Numbered from the stretch's first letter, positions 1 to 12,414 are shown. The stretch is DNA of 64,000 nt from Eimeria necatrix (GCF_000499385.1 NW_013653448.1:62001-126000), one strand, 5' to 3'. The notes: generated by a model not told the origin, from the sequence alone. Program-made: numbers and translations.

Positions 1-50
1 GTTGGCCTTAAACTTTGCTGCTGCTGTGTTTCCCTCCTGTCTGTCTTCAG

Positions 51-1245
51 GTGACAGTCCCGTCTACTTGCACGCGGGAAGTAACTGTGACCAAGCAACA
101 GCCCTGCATGCAAACAGAACCACAGGAGCAATGCTCAATGGTGGAGAAAGTGCGTGAAAAGACTTGCGAAAGTCCGTCGACGCGCACTGTTCAGGCCGAG
201 TGCGAAGACTGGGTGGAGGAGACCGTGTGTCAGCAGGTTAACAAAACAGTAACCAAAAAGGGGGTCAAGTTTGAGACCAAGGTCGACTCCTTCCCCTGCA
301 CTAGCACGTACGCCAAGGAAGTCTGTGTGGAGGTCAGCTCTCTTGTAGACGCTACCTGCGACGCCAATCTCAAAGAGACGCAAGAAGTGCCATGTACTCG
401 CAAGTACAAGAAACAAGTCTGCCAAGACATTGACGTGCCCTCCACAGAAATCTGCACTGAAATCAAAGAACAGGAGATTGAATATCCCTGCCTGCAGATC
501 GTATTCGAGGAGGTCAGTTGCAGCTGCCGCTTAAGATCAAGATACTTCTGTAGCCTTTTTGTGCCGCTGTCGGTGCTTTGTATGGAACCGTAATCAAATT
601 TTCTTCAGTCAGTGCTTCTGTCTGTTACTTCTCCGGTGGTCGCTCGACGCTCCTGGTGTGAGGCTTGTTTTGGTGTGTTTATCTAGTTACTTGAGAGCTA
701 TGTATGTATGTCAGTCTCCAGTCCCATATAAGAGTACCTTTCTGTCCATCTATCCTTCTATCCCCATATACCTAAAAGCATTTCCTGTATTTCTTCTGGC
801 CAACATACTTCTGTTATCTAACATGGCTATACCTTTCCCTGCTTGCCTACCCATGTATTCATTTATTGGTCCCGGGCTCTTGTGTCTAAGAATGCACTTA
901 TTTATTCGTCTGTATATCTATATGCTTAGCTGTATCGTGAACGTTTTATGCCGGCGTATGGTTTTTGTGCTGCCTTCTTAGAAATGCACGACTGTGCCGT
1001 ACTACGAGTTAGAGCCCTGCGAGGCCGTGGTGGCTGAAACAGAGCTCGAGCCTTGCGAAGTCAACTTTAGGGTGACGGAATGTACACCCCAAGACAATCC
1101 TCAAATGGGCACATGCTTCAAAGACGAGCAGGTTGATTTCAGCGAGACCTGCTACCGCGTGGAGAGCGACACTGCCTGCGAAGATGTCATCACCACAAGA
1201 GTCGTGCAAGACGCACTTGCAAAACGCGCCAGGGCCTCTAAGTAG
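51..1245 (+). CDS. Cysteine-rich protein, 3' part of gene (two exons, partial)
   Basis: Two exons are visible: 51-512, preceded by a pyrimidine-rich CAG acceptor, and 982-1245, ending in TAG. The intron 513-981 has a GAG|GTCAGT donor and a TTCTTAG acceptor. All junctions are phase 0, so the 241 visible residues read through without a stop. The protein is dense in regularly spaced cysteines (about 20), often as Pro-Cys or Glu-Pro-Cys, separated by 6-14 charged or Thr/Val-rich residues. This is a repetitive disulfide-type architecture with no transmembrane segment in the visible part. The last residues are basic (AKRARASK). I do not recognise the family. The spacing suggests a secreted, wall or cortical structural protein, which is inference. 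The 5' end, with any signal peptide, lies outside the window. Codon usage is not CAG-biased, unlike most neighbours. Confidence 0.7.
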
Positions 1246-1676
1246 CCAATGAAGCTGCTACCCCTGCAGCAGCCAGCAGCAAGTGTGGCTAACACAGCTG
1301 CTGCTGCGAGCGGCAACAGCAGAGAGAGAGCCACGGCACCACCGCCCACGTAAAGCAGAGCTGGAAGAGGTTGAATCCCAATAGCCGCTGCATACCATGC
1401 TTCAGCACGCGCCTGGAGAGTGCGTACACATGAATGGAAATGAAGCTGCCAACTATTTATGGCGACTTTTTTGTTTTATTTGACAGGAAACAGAAAACAG
1501 AGTGCCCCGTTGCTGCTATTAGAGCAGCAGAAAATGCACATGGCTCCCTTAATTTTGGCGCGTTTGAGTTACTGCTACTGTTTCTCACACAGCTGCCACA
1601 CAGGCCATTGTCACTGCAGCAGAAGCGGCGGCAAGCCTGAAAGCCAAGCAGCCAAAGAGTCCTTGCCAGGTAGCTC
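1246..1676. other. Intergenic, no gene seen
   Basis: Downstream flank of the Cys-rich gene. It contains CAG/GCA runs near 1255-1325 but no reading frame that looks like protein. The open frames here are low-complexity shadows. Confidence 0.5.
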
Positions 1677-2086
1677 TGCACAGGACTTGTTGGACAATGC
1701 GGCCATGCCGGCGAACAATGTTGACCAGCACAAGACACTAGCTGTGCTGACCAGCCATACAGGCAGCTGGATAGCCAGCGACCCAGAAGCGGCTCCCGAG
1801 GCACTAGGGTTGCGCGTGCATCTGCCCGGCATCCTGATGTTCATATTGTTTTAAAGCGATACTCCGAGGAAGGCCCATGCAGCCGCAGCTGCAGATACAG
1901 GGTGCACAACGGCCCTCTCTGGTAAAGCTGCAAAGGTCCATAGCCCTGTCAAGCCTAACTGCCTCGGGAGCCGCTTCCGGGTCGCTGGCCATCCAGCTGC
2001 CTGTATGGCTGGTCAGCACAGCTAGTGTCTTGTGCTGGTCAGTATTGTTCGCCCGCATGGCCGCATCGTCCAACGAGTCCTGTGCA
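1677..2086. repeat. 127-bp inverted repeat with 156-base spacer
   Basis: Bases 1677-1803 and 1960-2086 are reverse complements of each other over 127 positions. I count 7 mismatches (about 94% identity) and no gaps. The arms would form one long stem with a 156-base loop. The arms themselves are not low complexity. The same predicted peptide appears on opposite strands at the two arms, which is what exposed the repeat. No transposase frame lies in the loop. The structure could be a fold-back element, a recent inverted duplication, or the source of a hairpin RNA. Confidence 0.9.
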
Positions 2087-2899
2087 CAAAGCTAGCTAGA
2101 AGAATAGTCTCTAAGTAGATATGAAACTCCGTAGTGGCCGACTTGTTCGCTGCTGGCGTAAAGGGATCACGTGATGCAGTAGCAGCAAAAAGCACTGTTA
2201 GAAAGCACAAGGTGCAGGGAATACAAGCACTTCCAGACACAAAGTGACGGACGCTCTTTGACACTGTTAGCCTTTGGAAGGCCGCGACCTATCTGTCTCT
2301 CCTAGTGAGCCTATCACTCTCTCCAAACTTCTTTTATTTTTTGCCTGTAGCTCTCTGTCGCCGTTCCTCATCTCTTGGTGTAACTTTGTCACTGCTTCTA
2401 TGTGTTTCTATCTGCTTTCGACACTCGCCACTAGCCCCCACTAAATTTCCTACGTTTATCTCTACTTGTTTTTCTGCTTCTATCTGTGCATGCACCTCTG
2501 GTTCCGTCTCTGTTAGGTTTTCTTTCTTTCCCAAACCCCATTCTTCGACAGCAGATTCTGCGCCCACGGAGCTGTACAGCCCCTAGACTGAACTTCGTTA
2601 TTTCAAGGGCAGACGCACCACAGGCAAAAAGCACATAGACGCAGAAGGGGCCAAGCACACGAACAGAGACTCCGAAGGAGAGGGGCAATATGGCAAAGAA
2701 AGACTGACTTCAGGGCCCCAAAATGGCCCCAAGACGAAATTCAGTTAGCCCAAAGGCAATTCCCTTGTGCAAATATCTCCAAATGAATTACAGGCTACTC
2801 AACACCGAGCATAGCCTAGGCGGAGGCCTCAAAGTGGTATCTGCTGCGCTGCTGCTGCTGCTGCTGCCGCCGCTGCTGCTGCGTGATGTTTTTTCGTGG
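2087..2899. other. Intergenic, no gene seen
   Basis: Between the inverted repeat and the 3' end of LSm5. There is a T/C-rich stretch at about 2290-2470 and a short CTG run near 2850-2880. I see no coding exon with splice support on either strand. Confidence 0.5.
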
Positions 2900-3883
2900 C
2901 TAGCTGCGCGCTGCCTCCGCAGGAGCCGAAGCGTTTTGGGCCTCCTCAGGGTCACCTCCGGGTACCAAGATGCTGACGTTATTTCCGTTAAGAAGAATTG
3001 TCTCTAGGTGAGTTTTCTTCACCCCTTGAGCTGTGAATGAAAACTCAGTCACGTCGTCCAGCACCTGACACAAACACACCACGTGCGTGCTCTCCTGTGC
3101 AGGGCACCAGCGAACCAGCTAGCTAGCCAGCTAGCTAGCTGACTCTTTGGGCAGCTAGCCAGGCAGCTAGCTAGACAGCTAGTTAGTTGAGTCTCTAGAC
3201 AGCTAGCTTAGCCCGGTGTTTTGCTCGCTAGGTAGCTGCAGGGCTTTTTAACTGGGGAGATTGGACCTCAACAGCGTCTAAAGATGCTGCCTCAACTGCT
3301 GCGCAACTCACTGCAGGCAGCAAAGTGGTGGGCAACAAAGAAGAGTGAAGGCACACAGAGGGTAAACTAAGGCACGAAAAGACGCATTTACTGCGAGAAA
3401 GAGGCACTGCAAACACAGCCTCAAGTGCTAGCAGCTGCAACACAGCGAAACGGCTGCACGCCAACAGCGGCCAGTTGGGGGAATTATCTTTTCTACAGAG
3501 TCTGAAGACTTCACAGAATCCCCCTAGGAGTTGTTCTGGGGCCCGTGGGATCTCTAGTGTGGGGCCCTCAAAGCTGTGCGAGGCCCTGGGGACGTAATGG
3601 CCCAAGGGGATTCGCCAGAAGAAGAAGCAGGCGGCACTGCGTCTGTGCAGAATGTGCAGCTCACCATGTTGACGTAGTCGTCGAAACCCCTGAGAGTTCC
3701 TGCGATTTCTTTGTCTCCTTTCATTATAACCCAAACACGAGAGCCCACACATTTGTCCACTAGGGCGAGGGGTAGGTAGCTGGGACCTCCGCTGACAACG
3801 CCCGCGCTGCTGGGGGCCCCTGAGCCGCCGCTGTTGCTGGCTGCTGTGTTGCTGCTGCTGCTATTGCTGCTGCTCATCGTCAC
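2900..3883 (-). CDS. LSM5: U6 snRNA-associated Sm-like protein LSm5
   Basis: Two exons, 3883-3665 and 3064-2900, give 127 residues. The donor (ATG|GTGAGC) and acceptor (TGTCAG|GTG) join in phase 0 exactly inside the conserved stretch ...[16 protein letters not shown]. This is the same place where family members read FDDFVNMVLEDVTEF. Sm1 features [24 protein letters not shown] and the Sm2 motif [15 protein letters not shown] are all visible. Known role: LSm5 is a ring subunit of LSm2-8 (U6 snRNA, spliceosome, nucleus) and LSm1-7 (decapping-linked mRNA decay, cytoplasm). A roughly 33-residue Ser/Asn/Gly-rich N-terminal extension is longer than in yeast or human. A second in-frame ATG two codons downstream is an alternative start. 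The 600-base intron holds a cluster of AGCTAGCT words. Confidence 0.95.
3117..3213. repeat. AGCTAGC-rich simple repeat cluster in LSm5 intron
   Basis: About 100 bases made mostly of overlapping AGCTAGCT, GCCAGCTAGC and CAGCTAGTTAG words. Similar clusters occur at about 7878-8125, 29268-29300, 32178-32275, 34213-34347, 39418-39505 and 39718-39745. All are in introns or between genes; none is in a coding exon. Confidence 0.75.
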
Positions 3884-4677
3884 GCGCAGACTAACCGGCA
3901 GGAGGGATCGGGAAGCTGCTGCGGCGTTTCACCCTCACGGCTGTTGCTCTCGTTACGCTGCCGTCGCCGCTTGATGCCGCTGCTACCGCTTATCTTGTTA
4001 CGCGTGCTGTTTTCGCTCCCCCTGCTGCTGCTGCGGTCGTTGCTGCACTGCTGGAGCAGGAACTACTGCTGCGGGTTTGCAAGAGGGAAAGGCAAGGGCC
4101 CTCGACAGCAAGGCTTAACAGGAAGCATGTAGCGCCGCTTTTTCTAAATTGATTTACAAATGTATAACAAACGCAAACCCCAGACGTCCCGCGGAGAATG
4201 GTTCTACCGTACTCAGGGGCCCGCGCCTCACCGTGGGGGCCCCCCTGTGGCCTCTGTCGTGTCCTGCCTTGCGCAGCAACACAAATAACAATGAATAAAA
4301 AGTTTCGCCTTAATTTTTTCACTAGTAAATAGTCATTAGGCTATAATTTTGCAAGACGTTGTTTGCTTTAAAGGCTTTTCAACGCCATCCGTCCCCTACG
4401 CCCCGATGTACCACGGGGCCCCCCTGCAGAACCCTCAGGGCCCTCAGGTACAACCTTGGTTACTAGTCACTTAACATTTTAATTGCTGCATTTGGTGACC
4501 TTTGGCGTTCCTGTTAAGGCAATTACGTTCTTCTTCTACGCACACATCTCCCAGCTCGGTGTAGATCCCTGCGCAAAACCCTGGGAGTCTTGAGACATAT
4601 CTGGGGCTCCTGCCCATGCTCCTCAACGAATCCTCCCTACCTAAGTTTCTTATCCAGTTTGGCATTGAAGGCTGTCC
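3884..4677. other. Intergenic between divergent LSm5 and helical-repeat gene
   Basis: Presumably holds both promoters, since the two genes diverge. The middle part (about 4270-4380) is AT-rich. GGGGCCCC-type palindromic words occur at about 4207-4245 and 4418-4427. No recognisable gene or promoter motif. Confidence 0.45.
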
Positions 4678-7669
4678 ATGAAATTTCTGAAGGGGGCCCC
4701 CTTCGTAGCCCCACATGGGGGCCCCTGGGGAGCTCTCTGGAGGCCACCTCGAGGCCTCGGGCACCACATCCAGAGGCAAAGAGCCTCCACAGTTTCTTTC
4801 TTTAAGGAACACAGGGAGTTAGCTGGTCCCCCGCCTGCTGCTGCCTTGGCTGTAGACGGCCCTGCTGCTGCTGCGCGATGTGTGCCAACAGCAGCAGCAG
4901 CAGCAGAAGATGCAACAGATGTAAGCGCAGCAGCAGATGGGCACTATGTCGCCACCATGACACCTTTTGTCTTGACTCGCAGCATTCTAAAGGCAGCCAG
5001 GTGAGTCCTCCTAAGCCCGAATAGTCGTGCTCTGCTGGTGCTGTTGCTGTGAACCGCGTTGTCGCTGCTGCTGCTCATTGCATCTTTGTTTCTTGCTGAA
5101 GCGCTGGCATTCCTGACCCCAAGAGCCTTCACATACATGCTTTTGTAGCCCGTTTGTTTGGGCATGTTTATTGTTTGTCTTTGCCTTTGCTGCGTTCACA
5201 ATCGTGTTCGCTATTTGTTTTTCTTTGTCTCTTTTTTTTGCCTTTTTCCTTTTTTTCCACCAGGAACCAACAGCGGGACTTGAAGCTTTGGGCTGCCTTT
5301 GCGCGCCGCGGCGCAGCCATTGCGGCTTCCATGCCAGGTGAGGACTTAAGCCGCATTTTGTCTGCCTTTGGCTCTATGGGCCTACGCCACCCTTCGTTTC
5401 TATCAGCAGCAGCTGCTGCACTGGCGCCGCAGCTGCACCTGCTCTCTCCTGCTGCAGTATGCCGCGTGGCTCAGGCCTACGGCCAGCTGCTGTGCGTGCA
5501 CCCCGCGCTGCAGCAGCAGCTGCAGCGGGAAGTCGCTCGAAAGGCAGCCACTATGACTGCCAACCAAGTAGCCTTTACCTTTGCCTCTCTGGCCCGCTTG
5601 GGGGCCCCCCCAGGGCCTCTGCTGCGGGTCTTGCGAAGGGAGCTCATAGTTAAGAGGGATGCGTTGTCCCCAGGGGCCCTGGTGGTGTCGCTGCATGCTG
5701 CTGGGGTGCTGCAGCTGCAGGACGGCAAGCTGCTTGCTGCTCTTTGTGCTGCACTGTGCCGGCTTGTGGGGTCTTTGGATTCCAAGGGCCTTGCCTTGAC
5801 AGCAAATGCCCTCACGCGGCTGCAGGTCAGAAATCAGTTCGTGCTGCAGTTGCTTGTTGCTTCGGCACGGCGGCTGCTGCTGCTGCAGCAGCAGCAGCAC
5901 AAGCAGCATCAGCACAAGCGGATGCAGCCCAGGGACCTCGCCATGCTTGTGCATGCAGCCGTGGCTGCAGAAGCAGCTTCTCCGTCCTTTATAAAGGCAG
6001 CAGCAAATGCAGCAACAAGACGCATGCAGGCTTACGACTTGCAGGCCCTTTGCCTCGTGGCTGCTTCTCTCACCAAGTACTTCCGCCAGCAGCAGCAACG
6101 GAAGCAGCAGCAAGAAGAGAGACTGACACAGGAAGAGTTATTTAAACTGCTTGAGAAGGCAGGAGAGAGGGCAGGCCAGCTAGCCAGCCAGCTCACTCCC
6201 TTGGCAGTCTGCTGCCTTGTTGATGCTTTTGCTGCTGTGGGGTTCCGCTACGGCCCCCTTCTTTTCCACGTGCCGAGGCACGTGGCTTACTGCTGCGGAG
6301 ACGAGGAAGCAGCAGCAGTAACAGGTGCAGAAGATGCAGGAAAAGGAGGAACAACACCAGAAAATGCAGCAGATACGGAAACGGCGCTCATCGCAACAGC
6401 AGCTGCTGCAGAAGCAGCAGCCGACACGGCAGAAGCAGGAAGCGCAGCAGAGGCGGCAGATGACAGTGTGAAACGGTATTCCGTATGCCAATTAGCCATC
6501 CTGCTGAGGGCCTTCAGGCGGCTCGATATGAATGCATGCGCCCTGCTGCCGTATGCCCTGGCTGCGCTTCCACCTGTGGAACGACAGCCCCAGGAGCTGC
6601 AGGAGCAAAAACTGCAAACGCAGCAGCATGCTGAGCAGCAGGACACACAAAGTGCTGCCAGAAATGTAGAGGAAGCAGACGTAGCAGCAGCAGCAGGAAC
6701 AGCAGCAACAGGAACAGCAGCAACAGGACCGGCGGTCACTGAGGAGCCTTCTGGCGCCTCTCGTCCGCTGCTGCATTCTTTGGTGTGGATACTTGAAAGC
6801 GCTGCTGCCAATTCTTTCGTAGACCGGCAGGTAGGTGCTGCTGCTTCTATGTGGTTGCGTCACTTGCTGTTCTACACTCTCCTGCAGCCGCGAATGCTGC
6901 AGCAGCTGCTGCCGAGACTGTCGAGACCCTGCAGCAGCACCTCGTGACTATAGAAGTCCTACTGCTGTTTATTCTCTTGCTGCGCTGCAGGGGTTGTTCC
7001 TGCTGTACGAACACCTGGCCATGAGGGCTGGTGAGCTGCCACCGCATGCTTTGGCTGCTGTATGGGATTGCGTTGCACGTCTGGGTGTATTTACGTCTCA
7101 GCTCGTGCAAGCGCTGCAGCGACAGATGCTGGTGAGCGGCCGCCATTGTGCTTTGTAGCCGCCGACGCAGCAGCAGCAGCTGTAGCAGCAGCAACGGTGG
7201 CAGCGGCAGCGGCATCTGCAGCAGCAATAACAGTAGAGCTGCATCTGCAGCAGCAATAACAGTAGAACCACAGAAGTGTGTGCGTGTATGTGTGCTGCTG
7301 CAGATTCCTCAAGAGGTCCGTTGCTTTTCTCAGCAGCAGCTGCAGCGCATGCGTCAGGCCATGCTTGGCTTGGGACTTTCCCCTGGGGAGTTCGGGTTAA
7401 TTAGAGTTCCATGGGGGCTTGTGCCGCAGTGGCAGCAGCAGCAGCTGATGCTGCAGTCAGAGCTGAAGCAGCAGGAGCTTCGAGAAAGCTCTCGCGTGTA
7501 CGTGTACCTCACTCTGAAGCAACAGCAGAGGCTGAAGGAAGATGGCACCGAGTTACTGGAAGCAGCAGCAGCAGACGAAGCAGAAGAGGTGGCAATCAGA
7601 GCCAATGACTTCAAAGGGGTTCTCCTCAGGCCTCCCATCTCTTACAGCGCCTGTGAGAGCACTTGTTGA
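4678..7669 (+). CDS. Helical-repeat protein, probably organellar RNA-binding (heptatricopeptide-like)
   Basis: Four exons are proposed: 4678-5000, 5264-6830, 6991-7131 and 7304-7669 (798 residues). Splice sites are strong (CCAG|GTGAGT, ACCAG|G, GGCAG|GTAGGT, CTGCAG|G, CTG|GTGAGC, CTGCAG|A) and keep frame throughout. The conserved-looking core starts at 5264: repeated units of about 35-40 residues of the type DLSRILSAFGSMGL..., TANQVAFTFASLARLG..., SPGALVVSLHAAGVL..., GLALTANALTRL.... This is the helix-turn-helix signature of apicomplexan heptatricopeptide/RAP-type proteins, which bind organellar (mostly mitochondrial) RNA. I see no RAP domain at the C-terminus. Ala and Gln runs interrupt the repeats at about 6000-6720. 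Exon 1 is low complexity and its ATG is the weakest part; an upstream start or exon is possible. Function is inferred from repeat type only. Confidence 0.65.
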
Positions 7670-8612
7670 TACAAACGCAGTTAGAAGCGGAGCAATTATA
7701 TACAGAACAAGGTTTTTTGTATGAGGTAGTACCGAGGCTATCTTAGGCTTTAGCGTTTCGGATTACCGACTAAGAGGCACGACGCATGCCCTCCTCCACA
7801 GCGCCGTAAGGCCAAGACAGCACAGTGGCGGTAGAGTGGGCAAGAACTTGGCTCTTTGAGAGTCGGACAGCCGTGGGATCGATAGCTGGCCAGCTAGTTG
7901 GTAGGTTAGCGTACCCAACATAGCAGCTAGTTCGTTACCTGCTGGCACTGGAGCGCATCCAGCTACGTAGCGAATAGGTCAGCTGGCTGGCACTGAAAAC
8001 AGCAGCTGGCGGAGCCTGCAGAAGCTGCGCGGGGACCTGGCTACATGTGCTTCAGTGGCAAGCTAGCCATGAGCTGTAACAGCCAGTCTGTTCAGAGAGA
8101 ATAGTTGGAAGCAGCTAGCTGCCAGACGTGCCTTTGAGAAGGCGCGCCGCAGCAGCCCTCAGTTGAGTGAGTGACCCGAGGTGCGGGTTGCCTCAAGGAC
8201 ACATGCGCAAGGGCCTTCAGGATGCCTCCGCATTCCATATTCCCTGTTCTGAAAGCGTGAAGACTTAAATATATGTACTTGCAACAAGTATTTCAAACTG
8301 TTACAACTTCCTGGAGTCTCGAGCGTGGGTAGCGCCAAGGCTATGTAGGCCGCAGTGGCTCGCTGCAACGGGGCCTCCTAAGTGAGGAGCAACGCCCCTT
8401 TAACCTGTGCATAGGGCTTTTAAAAAATGCGTAAGGTGCAAAACTTAGCAGTGTAATGGGACAAAACAAACTGGGCTAAGATGGCAAAGGCCCCACAAGA
8501 CACATCTTGCAAGGCCGTACGGGCCGCTGGGTCTCGATTTACGGGCCCCCAAAAAGGCTCCAAGGGGCACCTCAAAAGCTCAACTTAAATTATCCTCCTT
8601 CTCAGTGGAGTA
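7670..8612. other. Intergenic, GCTAGC-word region
   Basis: Between two tandem + strand genes. From about 7878 to 8125 it contains many AGCTAGC, CAGCTGGC and GCCAGCTAG words. No coding frame or RNA gene recognised. Confidence 0.45.
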
Positions 8613-11600
8613 ATGGCTCTGCAGGCGTGCTCTGGGGGCCTTAGAGGGCCCCTGAGAACGGCCCTCACTGCCGTACGCACCCACGGAGCAGCAAGCTGCT
8701 ATTCTCAACTACCAGAAGTATCTCCAGCAGCGGCAGCAGCAGCAGCAAGGGCATCAAGCAGCAATGCTACTCTAGGCTACAAAGCGCAAGTGTTGGCGAC
8801 CCGAGAATTTCCTGGAGAATATCGGGGGACACCCAGTGCTACGGGGTCTTTCGTTTGGCCAAGGAAAAACTCCTACAGAGGGTGCTTGTGCACCTGCATA
8901 GGACGCTCAATAAGCCACATCCGCAGCATCAGTAAAAGCCACAGCAGTAACAGCGGCGCTGCTACCAGCAGCAGTAGCAGGAGCAATAGCGTTGGCAGCA
9001 GCAGCACTAGCAGCTGCGGTTTCCCTGAAGCAGCACGGCGCAGAACTCCTGCGGGAACTGCATTCTTGCATCCACCTGATCTTCGCGCCCCTCGAAGTTG
9101 GAGGCATCCGCGGCAACTGCAGGAACCGCAAGAACAGCAGCAACTGAAGGAACAAGAGCTTCCGCAGAAGCAGAAGCAGCAGAAGGCCCATGTGTACCTT
9201 CACCCATCGGTGCAGGGTGCTAGAAAGCCCTTGCCGGCAAACAAGAAACGCCATTCTGTAACAGCTGTGGAGAAAGGGAACACATCAAAAGCAGCAGCAG
9301 CAGCAGCAGCGGAAAAAAGAAGCACAGCCGCAGCAGCAGCAGCGGCAGAACGGCCCTACAAGTTTGGCAGGGAATACCGGGGCCCACAGGAGTCGCCTTC
9401 GGCAGCCTCAGCAGCAGCCGCAGCAGCACATAATGCAGACACACAAGGCTTGTCTCCAGGTGCAGCGGAACAAAATGACATAGGGAGTGTAGAGAACAGT
9501 AGCAGCAGCAGCAGCAGCAGCAGAGAGAGCAGCAGCAGGCACGGCATGCTGTGCAAAGCGCTGAAGGCCTCGCTGGCTGCTCAGGGTTTGCGAACTCTTA
9601 CGGAGGTGCAGAAAAGAGCCTTTCCACACATCTTTGCGGGTGGGGATGCCCTGGGCTAACAGCAGCAACAGCAGCAGCAGCAACGGCAGCCCCGAGGTTT
9701 ATGTAGCTGCATACGCATCCTTCTTTGCTAGCTGCAGCTAGTCGAAGATACTCCTGCTGCAGGACGCCGAATGCGTGCAGATGCTGCTGTGGAGCCAACA
9801 CTTCTATACCTTACGCTTTACACTGTGTCGATGTGTCACTGCTGCTGCGGATGCATTCATTGCTGCAGGCCGAAATGCCTTGATTCGGTCTCCCACAGGC
9901 ACAGGGAAGACTCTGGCTTATGTGCTGCCGCTGCTGCAGCGGCTGCAGCAGCAGAGGTGGCCCCGCGAGGAGCCCATACTCATCCTCACACCGACAAGGG
10001 AGCTCGCTGAACAAGTGGCTGCTCAATTCTACAAGTCCGGCTACTGTTTTTGCTGCTGCTGGCTTGGCCGCCCTGTTGTTGCTGCTGGTGCTCGTGCATC
10101 TATCTCCCCACATCGTCTTTGCTGCTGCCAGTGTCACCCGTTGCTGCAACAGCTAATTGCACGGATTGTGCCAGCACTGCTGCGTTTGTCGTTGGGATTG
10201 TTGGTGCTGCTAAAGGTGGTTCTTCAGCTGCAATCGAGTGGCACTCAAGTTGCGCATTTACAACTCATTGTTTGCTTGTTGCTTTCTATACTGCTGCTAC
10301 TGCTGTAAACTGCTGCACCTGCTACTGGCATTTCTGGCTAACAGCCATGGCGGTGCTCGGGGGAACGTTGCTGTTGCTTCGCAGGTTCCGCGGAAGCATT
10401 GATTGCCAAGTGATTGTGGCTGTCGGGGGCCCCCGGGGAGGCCCTCCACTGGGTCCGGTACTGCTGCAGCAGCGCGGAGCTCACGTTGTAATCGGGACTC
10501 CTGGAAGGATAGAAGCCCTTGCTGCCGCTAGGGAGCTGCTGCACCTGGAGCAGCTGCAGTGTTTGGTGCTGGACGAGGCCGACAAGCTAGTAGGTCCTTC
10601 CTTTGAGGCTTCCTTGGCAGCTCTGCTGCCCCAACTTAGTCCTAATAGGCAGACCATCTTGGTCTCAGCGACATTCCCCAAGTGGCTCTCGAAGCCTCTT
10701 CAAGATGCATTTGGTACCCACTCTCCACCGCAGCAGGAAAAGCAACAACCCGAGCAGAAATCGCCAACGTCGCAGCTGCCATCGGAGCAGCAGCAGCACA
10801 AAGCAAGGAAAGAGGCTGTTGTGATCGACTTGAGTGCCCCCTCAGGGTCGGAACTTTCTCCATCTGTGTCGCACTTTGCTGCAAGGGTTCCTCGTGCACT
10901 TGGGGAGCGCTGCCGCCGCGCGGCACTACTCCTACTGCAGCGGTTGCCTCCTGGTGCTCAGTGCATCATATTTTGCTGCAGCAGGGACGAAGTGTCGTGG
11001 CTTGCTGCTCATCCTCTGCTGCAGCAGCAAGCGGCGCAGCCTCTGCACGCGGATATGTCTCAGCGCCAAAGAAGACATACCGTCTTGCGCTTCAAAGACA
11101 AAAAATTCTCGGTGCTCATAGCGTCGGACTTAGCCGCGAGGGGCCTTGACTTCCCAGGAGTCAAAATGGTGCTTCAGTGGGGGCCCCCATTGTCTCCCGA
11201 GGTTTATATACACCGCGCGGGCCGAACAGGCAGGGGCGGAGAGGTCGGTGAAGTTGTGGTTCTTTATGACGAGGCTCAGAGGCGACAACTGAGGAGACTA
11301 GAATCGCAGCTCAAGATACACTTCAGCCCCGCAAAGACACCGACAGAAGCAGACGTCCGTCAACAGCTGCTCGAACGACTCGGTGAGCCTTTGATTCATT
11401 TGCGACAAGATGTTACGAGCTGATGTAGGTTAAGACAATGCGCAGTTCCTGTTGATAGTCAATTGTAACTACGCAACCGCAGCTGCTAGTGCCAGCCAGC
11501 TGCCTTGCCAGTGCGCCTTCTGCTGTCGGTGTCTTCCATGTTGTCGGAGCAACCAGTGCTGCCGCGGGAACGTTTTTGTGCTGCTGTTTTGACGGGGCTG

Positions 11601-12414
11601 TGGCTGCTGCGTTGTTGTTGCTGTTTTGTGTGTCTGTTCAGAATCGGACATAACTTCTTTTCCTTTTGCTGCGGACTCCGGTCCTTTGCTGCCGTTTGCT
11701 GCTGCGCAGTGGAAGCGTTGGGGGCCTCGCGTGCTTGCAGCTGGGCTGTGTCTGCTGCTGCAGCGGCAGCAGCGCATGTCTTGGGTCTCTTGCCTCTCGG
11801 GGCGCCAGCATTGTGTAGCTATCCTGTTCCACGACCCTATGGGGACGGAGCTGCGGACCCGCAGTGATTTGATGGAGCTACTTCGGGGGGCTCTTAATCC
11901 CCATCAGTTGGCCCTTTTGGGTCGCATAGCTCTTAGCAGCAGGGGCTTTATTGTGGACATGCCGCCCTCTGTTGCTGCGTGTCTCAAAGTTTCTCCCCGG
12001 GTCAAGGAACGGGGCCTCCGACTTAACTTCCTCACCTCATTGCCTCCCATTCTGCAGCAGCAGCATGCCACTCGGGAAGAGATGGAAAGACGCAGATCCA
12101 GCAAGCGCAGCGCAAGAACTTCTCCGACCTATGAGAGGGCCTCGCCCAGAGCCCGGAGGTAAGGCAGGGCCCATGCCGGAGAACTATGAGTCTACGGCTT
12201 GCTGAGAATGTGGGGAGCCTGACTCGTTGCTGATGCCTGCGTTCAACTCTGCTGTTGCTGCACTGTGCACAGGCGGGCGGCCAGAAAGCTCGCGAGACAA
12301 AGGGAAGCAGTTGCCGTCAGGCAAACCCTTAGGGAAAGGCTGCAGCTAGGCCGGAAACGAAGGAATGTGCAGAACCGTGACTCAGCAGCATCAGACAGCA
12401 ACAGGAGTGGATAG
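8613..12414 (+). CDS. DEAD-box ATP-dependent RNA helicase
   Basis: Five exons: 8613-9639, 9869-10034, 10385-11382, 11642-12158 and 12273-12414 (949 residues). Every junction restores a known motif. Exon 1 ends in a Q-motif-like region (LTEVQKRAFPHIFA). The exon 1/2 join gives GRNALIRSPTGTGKT (motif I). Exon 2 has PTRELAEQ (Ia). Exon 3 carries GTPGR (Ib), LDEAD (II), SATF (SAT-type motif III), SDLAARGLD and HRAGRTGRGG (VI). The exon 2 donor (AA|GTCCGG) is weak, but the resulting frame is right. Exon 4 follows the helicase core. It contains a stretch (GTELRTRSDLMELLRGALN... FIVDMPPSVA) that may be a GUCT-type domain as in DDX21/RH3, and a basic tail is added by exon 5. About 300 residues of Ser/Gln/Ala-rich sequence precede the core. 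The N-terminus (MALQACSGGLRGPLRTALTA) could target an organelle. Role: ATP-dependent RNA remodelling; the target is unknown. Confidence 0.9.

Noticed and set aside
1459..2095. Matching peptides on opposite strands suggested two paralogous genes
   Set aside because: They are simply the two arms of the inverted repeat read on opposite strands; no splice sites or domains support coding.
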